Below, one piece after another: positions 9,928-21,588 of a stretch of DNA of 64,000 bases. The notes below the pieces were generated by a model that saw only the letters and a list, made by a program, of their open reading frames with translations, was not told the origin of the DNA and did no database searches. Each line of letters starts with the position of its first letter. The stretch's first letter is position 1. Source of the stretch: Caloramator sp. mosi_1 (GTDB lineage: Bacteria > Bacillota > Clostridia > Clostridiales > Caloramatoraceae); contig NZ_CP117677.1 of assembly GCF_028622835.1 (NCBI RefSeq), forward strand, positions 62,001 to 126,000, in the 5' to 3' direction. Made by a program: the position numbers and the translations under genes.

Positions 9928-11000
9928 TTATTTTTTAAGATACACTTCCTCTTTTAAATGAAACCCATCTTTTATTATTGTTTCGTCTATATTATTTTTA
10001 TCTACTGCAATTGGTTCTAAGACGTAATATGGAACATAGTATTTACCATCAAATATTTTGCTACTTGTCTCAATAGGTTCATTTTTAACAAGCTTTATGG
10101 CCATCCTGATTGCCGCTTCTGCAAGTCTATCTATAGGCTTATATATAGTCATAAGCTGTGTACCCTCTACTATTCTCTGACAAGCCCAAAGGTCTGCATC
10201 CTGTCCTACTACCAAAACCCTTCCTATCTGTCTATGTTCAGACAGTGCCTCAATTACACCTTCTGCCAAGCTGTCATTACCAGAGATTACTGCATCTATC
10301 TTTGAATTTTTCTGAAGTTCCCTATCAACAACATTAAAGGCATATTCCCTCATCCAATTAGGTGACCATTCTTCCCCACTATTTTTATCTGTCCATTACT
10401 TATATACGGTGACAACTTTTTATCATATCCTTCCTTAATCATCTTTGTATTGTAGTCATTTTTGCTCCATTTACTATTAAAATGTTGCCATATCTTATTT
10501 TACTCAAAATTCCCTCTGCCATTAGCTCTCCAACCCTAACATTATCGAAACTAATATACAGGTCAACATTTGAATTAAGTACAAGTCTATCATAGGAAAT
10601 TACAGGTACTCCCTCTCCTTTGCCATTTGAACTGCACTTTGGGCCTTTATGTAATCGTTTGGTACAAGCAAAAGTACATCTATTCCTTCATCCAATAAAT
10701 ACTTAACCTGATTTAATTGGTCTTGATCATCATTGTTGGCATTTTGAACTATTATTTCTGCATCAAATTCCCTTGCCTTTGCCATCAAAATATCTCTATC
10801 TTTAATCCATCTTTCTTCCTTTAGAGTCCCTAAGGCAAAACCTATTCTTATCTTCTTTTTTCATCTTTATTTTTCTCCTCCGAAAATAAATGAACATAGG
10901 GCTTATATAATTTTATAAAAATCAAGGCTGTTTGTATTATTAAAAGAAGAAGAAGTACAACCAATATGGAATTTCTTAAAAACTTATCTTTAACCAACAT
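9928..11000 (-). CDS. Membrane-anchored sugar-binding sensor, XylF-like (frameshifts)
   Basis: About 358 residues: a short cytoplasmic start (MLVKDKFLRN), one TM anchor (SILVVLLLLLIIQTALIFI), then an extracellular type-I sugar-binding fold (AKAREFDAEIIVQNANNDDQ, SYDRLVLNSNVDLYISFDN, VVGQDADLWACQRIVEGTQ). There is no lipobox, so the anchor is permanent, as in XylFII, which presents xylose to the LytS kinase. The ATG at 11000 has GGGGGA in front. Breaks lie near 10600-10620 and 10380-10400. It follows the regulator gene and precedes the chvE transporter, so it most likely senses the same sugar. Confidence 0.8.
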
Positions 11001-11008
11001 AATCCCCC

Positions 11009-12593
11009 TTATCCTGCAAGCAGCTCTATATTCTGTTGGCGTCATTCCTGTTATCTTCTTAAATATCTTACAGTAATAATTAGGATCGTTATATCCTATC
11101 TCTTGGCATATTTCCTTTATACTAAGGCTCTTGTTTGATAATAACTGCATTGACTTTTCTATTCTAAATTCTGTTAAATAGTCAGTAAATCCTTTACCTA
11201 TTTCATTTTTAAATATTTTACTAAGATAATGATAGCTTATATTAACATACTGTGCTGCATCCTGAAGGGATATATCCTCTTTATAGTTTTTGTTTATAAA
11301 CTCTAAAACCTTAGATATAATATCATCTACCTGCTGCTGTCTTCTATTTTGAATTTCAAAGGAGATTTCTGAAAGATACTGTAAAAAGCTCCTTCTTATT
11401 TCATTTAGCTCCTCATCTTTTAGAACTGTTAAAACAAATCTCTCCTTTAAAATATTTAGATTGTCAATTTTGTAGGGAATAACTTTATCTATACTAAAGG
11501 CTAATTCTATAAGTTTAGTTTTTATTTTGTATACATCACTAATGTATGCATTGCTCAGCCAAACATATATGGATTTAAATATCTCCTTTGCACCATTTAA
11601 ATCCCCTGAAACTATATAGTTTAAAAATGCAGTTTCAAGATTCCAAGGATAAACGTCGTTATTATTTATGTCAGGGTTTATATCATCATAATGGACTATA
11701 GTTTGTCCATTATTTATGGAAGATGCAATATATGCCTCATTACAGGATTTATTAAAATTTTCTATACTGTAAACTCCTCCTATTCCTATTCTATATCTCA
11801 AATTAGATACACCCTTTATCTTTTCTTCTAACTTTTTGCAATTTCGATGGACTTATATTTAGAAAATGCATATTCCTCCTCATCAGTTGGGATAAAGGCC
11901 ACAATCCTATCTAATAAAGGATTAGATATAATACAAGGAACGATACTTTTTAGTTTTATTTTAAATAGGTCATAGAAATTCTGTTTATTAGACTTTTCCT
12001 TATGGACAGTATCACCTATTAACTTGCTGTCAGTTTCAAGTGAAATACTCATAACATAACCCTGTTTTAAAGACATATTAAAAACATTTTCATAGAAACC
12101 CACATCGTTTAATGTACCTATATTAAACATCTTGTATGCTATAAATTGTCCTTCTAAGAAGGGTACTATGTTATTTATTCTCTCCTTTAATTCTACCTCT
12201 AACATTATGTTTTTTTTCTGTTTTCTATTGCATTTTTTAGGTTATTAATTGTTTCAATGAGCTTTGTCTTGTTTATAGGCTTTAAAAGGTATTCAAAAAC
12301 ACCAAGATTTAATGCCTCCTTTGCATAATCAAAATATTCATAGGCTGTAAGTATTACAAAATATATATCGCTGTTTGTAGCCTTAATCTGTCTAATAGCC
12401 TCTATTCCATTTATTCCAGGCATATGTATATCCATAAAAACTATATCTGGCTTTGTTTGAATAGCCTTTTCTATAGCTTCACGTCCTGTTCCTGCAGTTT
12501 CAACAATTTTTACATCATCAAAGTTTTTTCTATTATCATTTTTAAATACTCAAGAACAAGATATTCATCATCTACTATTAAAACCTTCAACAT
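11009..12593 (-). CDS. Response regulator with AraC-type DNA-binding domain, YesN-like (frameshifts)
   Basis: About 528 residues. The N-terminal receiver has VLIVDDE, the phosphoacceptor in VFMDIHMPG and the lysine in LLKPINK. A long middle region is followed by two helix-turn-helix motifs (SLQDAAQYVNISYHYLSKIF and SIKEICQEIGYNDPNYYCKIFKK) ending MTPTEYRAA. The ATG overlaps the TGA of the kinase gene (ATGTTGA), so translation is coupled. Breaks near 12525, 12205 and 11820 are A/T-run losses. The natural stop is unclear: the literal frame runs on without a stop into the next gene, whereas the TAA at 11009 is one frame away. It presumably activates the sugar transporter genes. Confidence 0.85.
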
Positions 12594-14104
12594 ACTTTTA
12601 ATCCCCCTTTACCCATACTAAATCTTGGTATCTTTAAGGTTACTTTAGTTCCTTCATCTATCTTACTTTCAATACTAATTAATCTGTTCCTGTCATTTAT
12701 ATCAAACAATAACTCTAATCTTTCTAAAACATTCTTCATTCCTATTCCTGTTACGTGTTTTTGTAATTTCTTCATCTGCATTTGATGAAATTATACCCTT
12801 TATACAATCCTCATCCATTCCCATTCCGTTATCAATTACATCAATCAATACATAATCAAGTTCTGTCTTAACATTAATGTGGATTTCTCCTTTTCTTTCA
12901 AGATGTTGAAGTCCGTGTATATAGGCATTTTCAACAATTGGCTGCAAAGTTATTCTTGGTATTTTAGTGTCTAATGCCATTTCATCAATATCTGTATAAA
13001 AATCAATCCTATTTCCAAACCTCATCTTTAGAATCTGCATATAATTTATAACGTGTTCTATTTCATCCCTTAAGGGAACAAGATCGTCAATATTTTTAAG
13101 GTTGTATCTAAATAGTTCTGCTATATTTTCAATAAAATCTGATGTCTGTTCAGCCCCTTCAATTAATGACAGCTGTGCTGCTGCATTTAATGTATTAAAT
13201 AAAAAATGGGGGTTTATTTGTGATTGAAGGTACTTAAGTTCTGCCTCCTTAAGCAGACTACCCATTCGTAGATTTTGAAGTTCCTGCTCTTTAAGCCTAT
13301 TTTCCATCTCTGCTTGCTTTTTAAGCTCACCTATATAATTTTTAATGCTCTCAACCATTTTAATAAAAGCACCTGTTAATATATCTGTCTCATCACCTGT
13401 ATGGGTTTGGGTTAGTTTGACCTCTAAATCACCCTCTGTTATTCTTTCTGCATACTTTGATAGTTCTGATATTGGTCTTATTAATCTATAGGTAGCAGCT
13501 ACTGCAATATATAATGTAACAATAACGGATACAATTATTGCAAAAAGTTTAAAAATATTATAAACCTCATATTGCTATTTATATTTTGATACCTTTCTGT
13601 TCCTCCCTTTAAAGTATTGTCTAATAACTTATTGTTGTACTCATTTATGTATTCGCTTATTTGGGTAACTCTCTCAAAATTTGCTATATATCTGCTGCTT
13701 ATTCTTCCACGCTTTGCTAATACAGCCTTGTCAGTTTCTGATAGTAATTCATCAAGCATATTACCCATATCCTTCAGTATTAAATTATCTTCGTTGTAGT
13801 CTAAAGCCCTGGGTATTTCCCTTGATATCACTTGGAGTCTATTGTAGTAGTCATAATATCTAAGAAGACTTTCTGAGGATGCAGTAGTTAAATATTTCTC
13901 AAGTTCTGTAATAAGATTATTTACAGTATTTTTAACATTATTTATGTAAATATAATCCTTTATTATTCTATTTGTGTTATTTAAAACTATATTAGCACTA
14001 TAATAAGAAAAAAGACTTATACTGCTTAAAAACAATATTATAAATAAAAAGTATATTATTAACTTTTTTCGTATACCGAAAAACTTTAAAAACTCTCTAT
14101 TCAT
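12587..14104 (-). CDS. Sensor histidine kinase, LytS/YesM type (frameshifts)
   Basis: About 506 residues. TM1 ([20 protein letters not shown]), an extracytoplasmic helical region of about 150 residues, TM2, then a HAMP domain, a coiled coil and the His_kinase domain with QINPHFLFNTLN, where H is the phosphorylation site, followed by an ATPase domain (PIVENAYIHGL, DNGMGMDE). Its ATG overlaps the end of the upstream sensor gene by 8 nt and its stop overlaps the regulator start. The extracytoplasmic part contains no known sensor domain, which fits signal reception through the neighbouring membrane-anchored binding proteins. Confidence 0.88.
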
Positions 14105-15162
14105 AAAGACTCTCCCACTTTATAATTTTTTCATTCTCATTGTTAGTTTTCTTAAATTCCTCAATTGTATCTTTTGTTAAAACTTTTAATTCGGTATTTA
14201 TATAATATGGAACATTTTTAGACAATTTTATATCTATAAGAGCCTTTACACTTTCATATCCCATCTGAAAGGGATTGCTTGATATAGTTCCATATATAAT
14301 TTCCTTATCAATGTATCTTAATATATCTTCTGAACTTCCATAGCCTACAAGTACAATTTTACCGACCTTGTTTCTATCTACGACAAGCTGTGCTGCCCCT
14401 AATGTATCGGCTGAACTTACAGTAAAAATAGCATTTATATTTTCTTCAGAATCTATAATCTTTTGAGTTATTTCCTCAGCACTCAATATTCCCATCTTTG
14501 ATGTGTATGTTTTTACAACCTTCATATCTGGATAATCCCTAATAGCACTAAAAAATCCATTCATCTTCAAATTATTCTCAACTATATCTTGGTTTAAATC
14601 GCTGCTTGTAATTATTGCTATATTAGCCCTTCCCCTGTTGCTTTCATAATTAGCTCGGCCGCCTTTTTTCCAACTTCAAAGCTATTTACACCAATAAATG
14701 AATACCTTTTACTTTTATTATCATCATTCTCTATTGTTACTACTGGAATTCCCTTAAAATATGCCTTATCTATTAAACTTGTAAAATCTTCTGCAGTAGA
14801 AACGTGAGTTATTATTCCATCAACCTTAGATAAAATAGCAATATCAAGATATTTTAACTGTTCCTTTGGATCATTAAATCTTGGAGAACAAAATTCTATT
14901 ACCACGTTATTATCCTTTGCCGCCTTCTTTGCCCCCATTATTACCTCTTTCCAAAAGGGATCTATGGAGTTTTGGGTGATAAAATAAAAATGGTATGTTG
15001 GCTTTGCAAAAACTGGTTGTACACTATCATTTTTGAATAGATAAGAATTAACCCCGCTATCAAGTTTGCAATAATTAAAATTAATATAGCTTGTCTATTA
15101 ATAAAATCTATAAATCTTTTAACATCCCTACCCCACCTTGTCACAAAATTCTCAATATTCAT
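14097..15162 (-). CDS. Membrane-anchored periplasmic-binding-type sensor, first gene of the sugar-sensing operon (frameshifts)
   Basis: About 355 residues. A 27-residue cytoplasmic start (MNIENFVTRWGRDVKRF) precedes one TM segment (ILILIIANLIAGLILIY). The extracellular region is a type-I binding fold of the ribose/LacI class: VDGIITHVSTAEDFTSLIDKA, IPVVTIENDD, FIGVNSFEVGKKAAELI, FTVSSADTLGAAQLV, VGYGSSEDILRYID. It has no lipobox. Breaks near 14955 and 14615 need one base each. It is a second, distinct sensor upstream of the kinase; only about the fold level is shared with the XylF-like protein at the other end of the operon. Confidence 0.8.
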
Positions 15163-15232
15163 TATATCATAAAAATAATATATTGAGGAATTTATAAAGT
15201 ATACAGATAAGACTTATTAAAGATTATCATAT

Positions 15233-15262
15233 AAAAAAATTAGGGAGATGTCCCCCTAATTA
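15233..15262 (-). terminator. Terminator of the DUF2680 gene
   Basis: AATTAGGGGGA / TCCCTAATT hairpin with a run of T on the minus strand, starting at the stop codon. Confidence 0.8.
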
Positions 15263-15708
15263 CTTATTATATCCTCTTCTCATACCTTTCCCTAAACCTA
15301 AACCATTTCCTTGTCCTTTTCCTTGACCATTTCCAAAGCCTACACCATATTTTTGTCCAAGCCTTTGTGAACCTGTTCCATCACAGTTTGCCATATTATT
15401 TTTGATTGAATTATAAATCTCATCTGCCTGTTCTTTTGTTAATCTTCCTTCCTTTACTCTTTGGTCTAATATTTCTTTTTATTCTTTAGCATTTCATTTT
15501 TAAATTCTTCAAGCTTTCCTGCTTCCTTTGCTATTGTTCCATATGTTTTTCCTTGTGCCCTTTCTTGATATAGTGTCTCTACAGTTTTTCCTGTAAGTTT
15601 TGATACTATATCAACTGGTCTTGTTGCTGCATAAGCAAGTGCAGTTGTAGAAAGTACTCCTGCTACTAATAGTCCTAATGCTATCTTTTTCATTTTCATA
15701 CTAATCAC
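15260..15708 (-). CDS. Secreted DUF2680-domain protein (one frameshift)
   Basis: About 149 residues. A signal peptide (MKMKKIALGLLVAGVLSTTALAYA, preceded by MIS if the first ATG is used) is followed by a basic helical region (SKLTGKTVETLYQERAQGKTYG) and, after restoring one A near 15476, KKEILDQRVKEGRLTKEQADEIY with NCDGTG, the hallmark of DUF2680. The tail is a glycine/glutamine/lysine-rich repeat (GFGNGQGKGQGNGLGLGKG). The function of the family is unknown. It is transcribed divergently from the adjacent two-component system, with 148 bp between, a possible regulatory link. Confidence 0.8.
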
Positions 15709-15856
15709 CCTCCAATAATTTTATTATCTTTATTTTTGATTATATTTTTATAATGTGATTTATTTGTGGGATTTTTGTGTAGATTCTGTGAAGTTGATTT
15801 TATTTTTTGTTTTTATATATTAATATATAGTTAAAACAATATTAGGTGGTGATATT

Positions 15857-16512
15857 ATGAGTAGAATTCTAATAGTTGAAGATGAAGATAAATTAAGACG
15901 TGTTTTAAAACTTTATCTTGAAAAGGAAGGCTATCTTGTTGATGAAGCAAAGGATGGTGAAGAAGCTATTAATTTATTTTCTCCCATTACTCATTCACTT
16001 GTTATTCTTGATGTTATGCTACCTAAACGCGACGGCTGGAGTGTTTTAAGAACAATAAGAAGAGAAAGTGAAGTTCCAGTTATTATGCTAACTGCACGTG
16101 GTGAAGAGGATGATAAACTGTTTGGTTTTGATCTTGGTGTTGACGACTATGTTGTAAAACCAGCAAGTCCAAGGGAAATAGTTGCAAGAACTCGTGCTAT
16201 TTTAAAAAGAGTTCAAAAACTAAAGAAGCCGAAGAATTTAATATAGATAAATCTGCAAGAGAAGTAAAAATAAATGGAAATAAAATTGATTTAACCTTAA
16301 AGGAATTTGAACTGCTTTTATATCTTTATGAAAATAAGAACATTGCAATATCAAGAGAGCAAATACTTGATGCTGTTTGGGGATATGAATATTTTGGAGA
16401 TTTAAGAACAGTTGATACCCATATAAAAAACATTAGAGAAAAGCTTGGGGAATATCGTGAATATATCCAAACCGTTAGAGGTTTTGGGTATAAATTTGAG
16501 GTGAAAAAATGA
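15857..16512 (+). CDS. OmpR/PhoB-family response regulator (one frameshift)
   Basis: About 218 residues. Receiver: ILIVEDEDKLRRVLKLY, phosphoacceptor in VILDVMLPK, lysine in DYVVKPASP. After restoring one A in the run near 16213, the winged-helix output domain follows: IDLTLKEFELLLYLYENK ... ISREQILDAVWGYEY ... RTVDTHIKNIREKLG ... VRGFGYKFE. The start is ATG at 15857 with AGGTGGTG ahead. The TGA overlaps the kinase ATG (ATGA at 16509-16512), so the pair is translationally coupled. Likely targets include the divergent DUF2680 gene; this is inference. Confidence 0.93.
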
Positions 16513-17857
16513 AGGGAATAAGATTAAAGTTAATTGTTTATACAAGCCTTCTTATGATTATTCTTTTAGTGTTTAACATACTGCTTCAAAGTAACATATT
16601 AAACAGATACTACTCTAATACTGAAAAAGATAAACTTATTTCCTATGCAAGGATTATTGAAAAAATCTTTTAAATCCAAATGAACTTTCTTCAGAAGTAA
16701 GTAAAATTTCAAGCACTCTAAATGCAAGAATATCTATTTATGACAAAGAAGGCAAAATTATTTATAGAGAATATTCACATATGATGGGTATGACCGGAAA
16801 AATAATGAACATTGAAAACGCGTATCTAAACAAAGTTTTAGAAGGTCAAACTATTTATAGAACAGATGAAGTTATGTTAAGGCATAGCAAAATTATTTAT
16901 CTTGGCTATCCTGCAAAAATTAACAACAATGTTTTTGCCATATTTATTCATATACCGACAGTTGAAATAAATAATGCTGTATCTAATATATCAAAGCAAT
17001 TTACTTACCTCTTATTATTTGCAATAGGTTTATCCTTCATTGGAGCATACTTAATTAGCAGCAAATTTACAAAACCTATAATAGAAATAAATAATGCTGC
17101 AAGAAAAATATCAGATGGAGATTACAGCGTAAGACTTAGTATCAACACTGACGATGAAATAGAGGAACTTTCAAAAACCATAAACTCAATGGCTGAAAAC
17201 CTATCTAAAACTGAAAAGTTAAGAAGAGACTTTATAGCAAATGTTACCCACGAGTTTAGAACACCACTTGGAATTATTAGAGGATATGCAGAGGCACTCT
17301 ATGATGATATTGTTCCTATTGAAGAAAGAAAGGAATATATACAAGATATAATAGAAGAAGTTGAAAGACTAAACAAGCTTGTTAATGAGAACTTGGAACT
17401 ATCTAAAATTGAATCAGGAAATATAAATTTAAAAAGTGAAAGAATAAATCTATATAAGCTATTAATTGACATAGTTGATAAAATAAAAATATTAAAGGGT
17501 AATAGAAGTATTATAATAAATGGTACTGATACCTTCATAAACGGCGATAGTTATTACATCGAAATGGCAATATTAAATATACTATCAAATTCAATAAAAC
17601 ATACAAAGGACGACGGAATAATTGAAATTAATATTAGTAATCAAGATAATCCACAAATAACTATAAAGGATAATGGTGAAGGAATTGAAGAAGAGCACCT
17701 ACCGTATATATTTGAAAGATTTTATAGAGTTAAAGAAAAGGGTGTTGGAGGGCTTGGACTTTCTATTGCTAAGGAAATAATTAAACTTCATAGGGGTAGC
17801 ATACAGGTTAAAAGCAAGGTAGGAGAGGGAACTACTTTTACTATACAATTTAAATGA
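16509..17857 (+). CDS. Sensor histidine kinase, partner of the PhoB-like regulator (one frameshift)
   Basis: About 450 residues. TM1 lies at residues 8-28 (IVYTSLLMIILLVFNILLQ), then an extracytoplasmic sensor of about 130 residues, TM2 (FTYLLLFAIGLSFIGAYLI), HAMP, and the HisKA domain with FIANVTHEFRTPLG, H being phosphorylated. The ATPase domain shows ILSNSIKHT (N box), DNGEGI (G1) and GVGGLGLSIAKE (G2). The break near 16665-16670 is one missing A, which restores KNLLNPNELSSEV. No known ligand-binding domain is recognisable in the sensor region. Confidence 0.92.
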
Positions 17858-17866
17858 TAAATAATT

Positions 17867-17889
17867 TGAGCCACCTAAATGGTGGCTCA
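17867..17889. terminator. Bidirectional terminator
   Basis: Perfect 9-bp stem TGAGCCACC / GGTGGCTCA between two convergent transcription units. It has A/T flanks but no long T tract. Confidence 0.75.
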
Positions 17890-17896
17890 GGCGTAC

Positions 17897-20212
17897 CTAA
17901 ATTAGTACTTCTACATCCCTATTCTTTGAAAGTATCATAGTACTATCATATACTAAAACCTCTATTTCTTCACCTTCCAATAATTCTAATCTAACCATCT
18001 TCTTATCAACTTCTACTTTAATCAGACGTCCTCTATAATTTACTCTAAAGGAATATTTCTTCCACTTATCAGGTATTATTGGCTCAAACTTTATTTTATC
18101 ATTGTATATTCTAAAGCCTCCAAATCCAAAAACAATTCCCATCCAGGACCCTGCCATATTTGCTGCGTGAATTCCATCCTTTGTATTTCCGTGATGGTCA
18201 TCTAAGTCCATTCTTGCTGTTCTCATAAAATAGTCGTATGCTTTGTCCTTATATCCTATATCACAGGCTACAATGCTAAATATGCAAGGTGACAAAGAAG
18301 AATCGTGGGTTGTTACCCTTTCATAATAATCATAATCCCTCTTTTTTGTTCCTTTGAAAATTTTTCACTGTGTAAAAATAATGCAAGAACCCAATCTGCC
18401 TGCTTACATACCTGATGTCTATATATAACAAGTGGATGATAATGTAAAAGTAAAGGATACTTATCCTTTGGAGTATTTTCAAAATCCCATATTTTTTGCT
18501 TAAGAAGGTATCATCCTGTGGATGTATCTTTAATTTGTCATCGTATGGAATATACATACCATCTGATGCTTTTTCCATTCATCAAGTTCCTTATCCTCTA
18601 AGTTAATCTTTTGTTTTAATTCATCATAATTTTCCCTATATTTATTTTTTAACATTTGAGCAATATCATAGGCAAATTGTAAATGTTCCTTTGCCATTAT
18701 ATTGGTGTAGGCATTGTTATTTACCATTGCTGTATATTCATCTGGACCTGTTACTCCATCTAAGCAAAAACCTTTTCCCTCAACATAATGGCCTAAGTCC
18801 GCAAAAATTCTTGCTGTTTCAAAAAGCATTTCTGCACCACAGTTTAACATAAAATCTATATCACAAGTTGCTTCAAAATATCTTTTTATTGCAAAGGCAA
18901 TATCTGCATTAATATGATATTGTGCAGTTGATGCTAAAAAGTAGGCTGAACATTCTTCACCATTTATAGTTCTCCAGGCATAAAGGGCACCTTTTTATGA
19001 GCCATTTCTCTTGCCCTTTCTCTTGCTTTGTCTAAGGTATTGTATCTATACTCAAGGAGTTTTCTTGCTACATTAGGCATTGTATAGGTAAATAGAGGTA
19101 TAATATACATTTCTGTATCCCAGAAATAGTGACCCTCATATCCTTCTCCAGTTAATCCCTTTGCACCTATGTTTGTAAGTCCATCTCTACCTGTGGATTG
19201 AAGTATGTGAAACATATTAAATCTAATTCCCTGCTGTAAAAAATCATCTCCATCTATTTCTATATCTGCTCTATACCAAAAGTTATCCATATACTTCTTT
19301 TGTTCTTCCTTTAATGCATTGTACCCAAATCCTATAACTTCCTTTGTTATTTTTTGTTTCATTTCTTCTAATCTATCTAATTCATACTCTCTTGAATTTA
19401 CGAATACTACATACTTTATAAGTTCAATTTCCTCTTCTCTTTTAGCTTCAATATTATACTCAAAACCAAGCCTATAATCTTCATATAAATATCTTTTATT
19501 ATAATTTAAGGCTCCACTTAGCTCCTCAGATATAGAACAAATTAGATTTAATTTAGAATTCTTAGTAGTAGAATATACCTCATACCTGTTATCTTCTAAA
19601 ACTCTTTTATCTATATTAAAGGCTCTTCCAACAATACCTGAACCAACCCTTGGATCATCCTCTGACGTTAAATTTTTACATCTAAATCCATATAAGATGC
19701 TATATCAATTCCCCCATCAAAGTTGAGGGGCTTAATTTTCAGTTTAACTAAAGCCGCATTTTTATATTTTAAACTTGCAAATCTTTCAAAGTTTAACTCT
19801 ACCTCTTTTCCTGATTTTGTTCTCCAGACTACTCTTCTTTTAAGTACAGCTTCCTTTAAATCTAATACCCTCTCATATTCTAAAATATTTGAGTTTAGCA
19901 TATTAAACTCTTCATCATCTATACTTATATTTATAGCCTTTGGATTAAAAACATTTAGCATAGTTTGACCTATTTCTGGGAAAGCATAGGCCTTTTCACC
20001 ATATTTTATTTGGTGGGTTTCATAAAAACCATTTATAAAGGTGCCTTCTACTGAATATTTCTTATCAAGGCCTTCTTCAAAGCTTCCCTAAGCCCTATAT
20101 ATCCGTTTGCTACTGTAAATAATGTTTCATTTACAATGCTATTTTCTTTATCAAATTCCTTCTCTATTATTTTCCATTCATCAACAGCTATATTGTTTTT
20201 TACTTCATTCAT
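17897..20212 (-). CDS. GH65 disaccharide phosphorylase, locus A (several frameshifts)
   Basis: About 772 residues after merging, the usual length of GH65 alpha-glucoside phosphorylases (maltose, kojibiose, nigerose, trehalose). The N-terminal beta domain carries ETLFTVANGYIGLRE. The catalytic barrel shows HYFWDTEMYIIPLF and the general-acid motif VTGPDEYTAMVNNNAYTN; the C-terminal part has GIHAANMAGSWMGIVFGFGG. It would cleave an imported disaccharide with phosphate to beta-glucose-1-phosphate and glucose. It is the last gene of a unit with a binding protein, two permeases and LacI. The ATG at 20212 is preceded by GGGAG. Breaks near 20080, 19672, 19520, 18965, 18560 and 18340 fit A/T under-calls. 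The substrate cannot be told from this alone. Confidence 0.88.
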
Positions 20213-20276
20213 TACAACATCTCCCTTCTGCCATATACTAGTTAAATAACTGGAGCTTTATTGTCTCCACTTTATA

Positions 20277-20305
20277 AATTTGGCATGCTTAACGCATGCC
20301 AAATT
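20277..20305 (-). promoter_or_regulatory. Intercistronic hairpin after the locus A binding-protein gene
   Basis: Perfect 12-bp stem AATTTGGCATGC / GCATGCCAAATT with a 5-nt loop, beginning 2 nt after the binding-protein stop codon. It lacks a long T tract, so it may limit read-through into the GH65 gene or stabilise the upstream message. Confidence 0.6.
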
Positions 20306-20306
20306 A

Positions 20307-21539
20307 CTATTTACCAGCCTTTTGTTTTGCATCTTCTATAACATTATGGTATTTATCTAATGTAGTCTTAACATCTTTTCCTTCTAATACAATTTCCTTT
20401 AATGCATCATTTAGTGCCTTATCTACATCTGCCCAATAAACGATATTAGGTCTTGGTTCTGCAACCTTCATTGCCTCATTTATAGCTTCAAAATATGGCT
20501 TTTGCCAATCTTCAACTTGTCCGTAAGCATCACTTCTTGCTGAAGGCCAAGCAAGCTTTGAAGCCAACTTTTCTTGTACTGGTTTTGACATTAAGTATTC
20601 CATAAACTTTAATGCTAAATCCTTATTAGGTGAACCTACTGGTATTCCTAAAACGTCTCCACCTAAAACCTTTGAAGCCTTTACTGGACCTGCAAATCCA
20701 CCGTATGCCTTAATTTCCTTCTTTCCTCCGTCTTTAACGATAACATTTACACCAAATGGCCAGTTAGCAGCAAGATACATTGATTCTTCAGCAACAAATC
20801 TATTAGTTGTATTCCAGTCAGCCTTTAATGAATCTGGTGATAGATATGGCCAAAGTTCCTTTAAGAATGTATAAGCCTTAACGCTTCCTTCATCGTTTAA
20901 TACAAGTGGATCTCCTCCTGCTTGTCTTATAAACTCAAATAATTGAACAGTTGTATTTCCATCAAATACAGCCTTAATACCTACTTTACCTATTCCTTCC
21001 TTTTCCTTCAATACCTTAGCTACATTTAGTAATTCATCCCAAGTCTTAGGAGGTGTTAAACCATATTGGTTAAATTTATTTTCATTGTAAAAATTAATTT
21101 CTACATTTGGTCTGAATGGTAAGAAGTATAGTTTTCCATTAAACTCTCCAACCTTGGTTAATGAAGGTATAATCTCTGCTGGTATTTTACTTCTAAAATC
21201 TGATAAATCCTCAACTAATCCCTTATCCACAAGTGGTGCAAGTGCCATATTATCCTGTGCAATTAAATCTATTTCTGTTTTTCCAGCTTGCTTCATTGCT
21301 TCAAGCTTCTTTACAACATCCCCTGATTCAACTTGAATAGCTTCAATTTTGCAATTATTTGCCTTTTCAAACTCTGGGAAGATTTCATCCCTCATAACCT
21401 TCCATTCTTCTTCACCAAGTCCCATAGTAACTCTTAGTGTCTTGGTTTCACTTGTTGTGTTTTCTTTTTACCACATCCTGCAAAAACTCCTACTGTCAAA
21501 ACTAATGCAAGTGAAGCTGCAAATAGTTTTGAATTTCAT
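20307..21539 (-). CDS. Sugar-binding lipoprotein of ABC transporter, locus A, MalE-like (frameshifts at N-terminus)
   Basis: About 411 residues. With one A restored close to the start, the signal peptide reads MKFKKLFAASLALVLTVGV and ends in the lipobox FAGC. The mature protein is a family-1 extracellular solute-binding protein: FPEFEKANNCKIEAIQVESGD, LIAQDNMALAPLVDKG, ENKFNQYGLTPPKTWDELLNVAK, GKTEIDLIAQDN. A second break near 21460 separates the lipoprotein linker from the body. It delivers oligosaccharide or disaccharide to the MalF/MalG-type permeases encoded just upstream. It is a paralogue of the binding protein at 36515-37740. Confidence 0.9.
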
Positions 21540-21588
21540 TTATATTCCCCCTCTAACTTTAATTTTTATTTAAACTGCATATGCAGTT

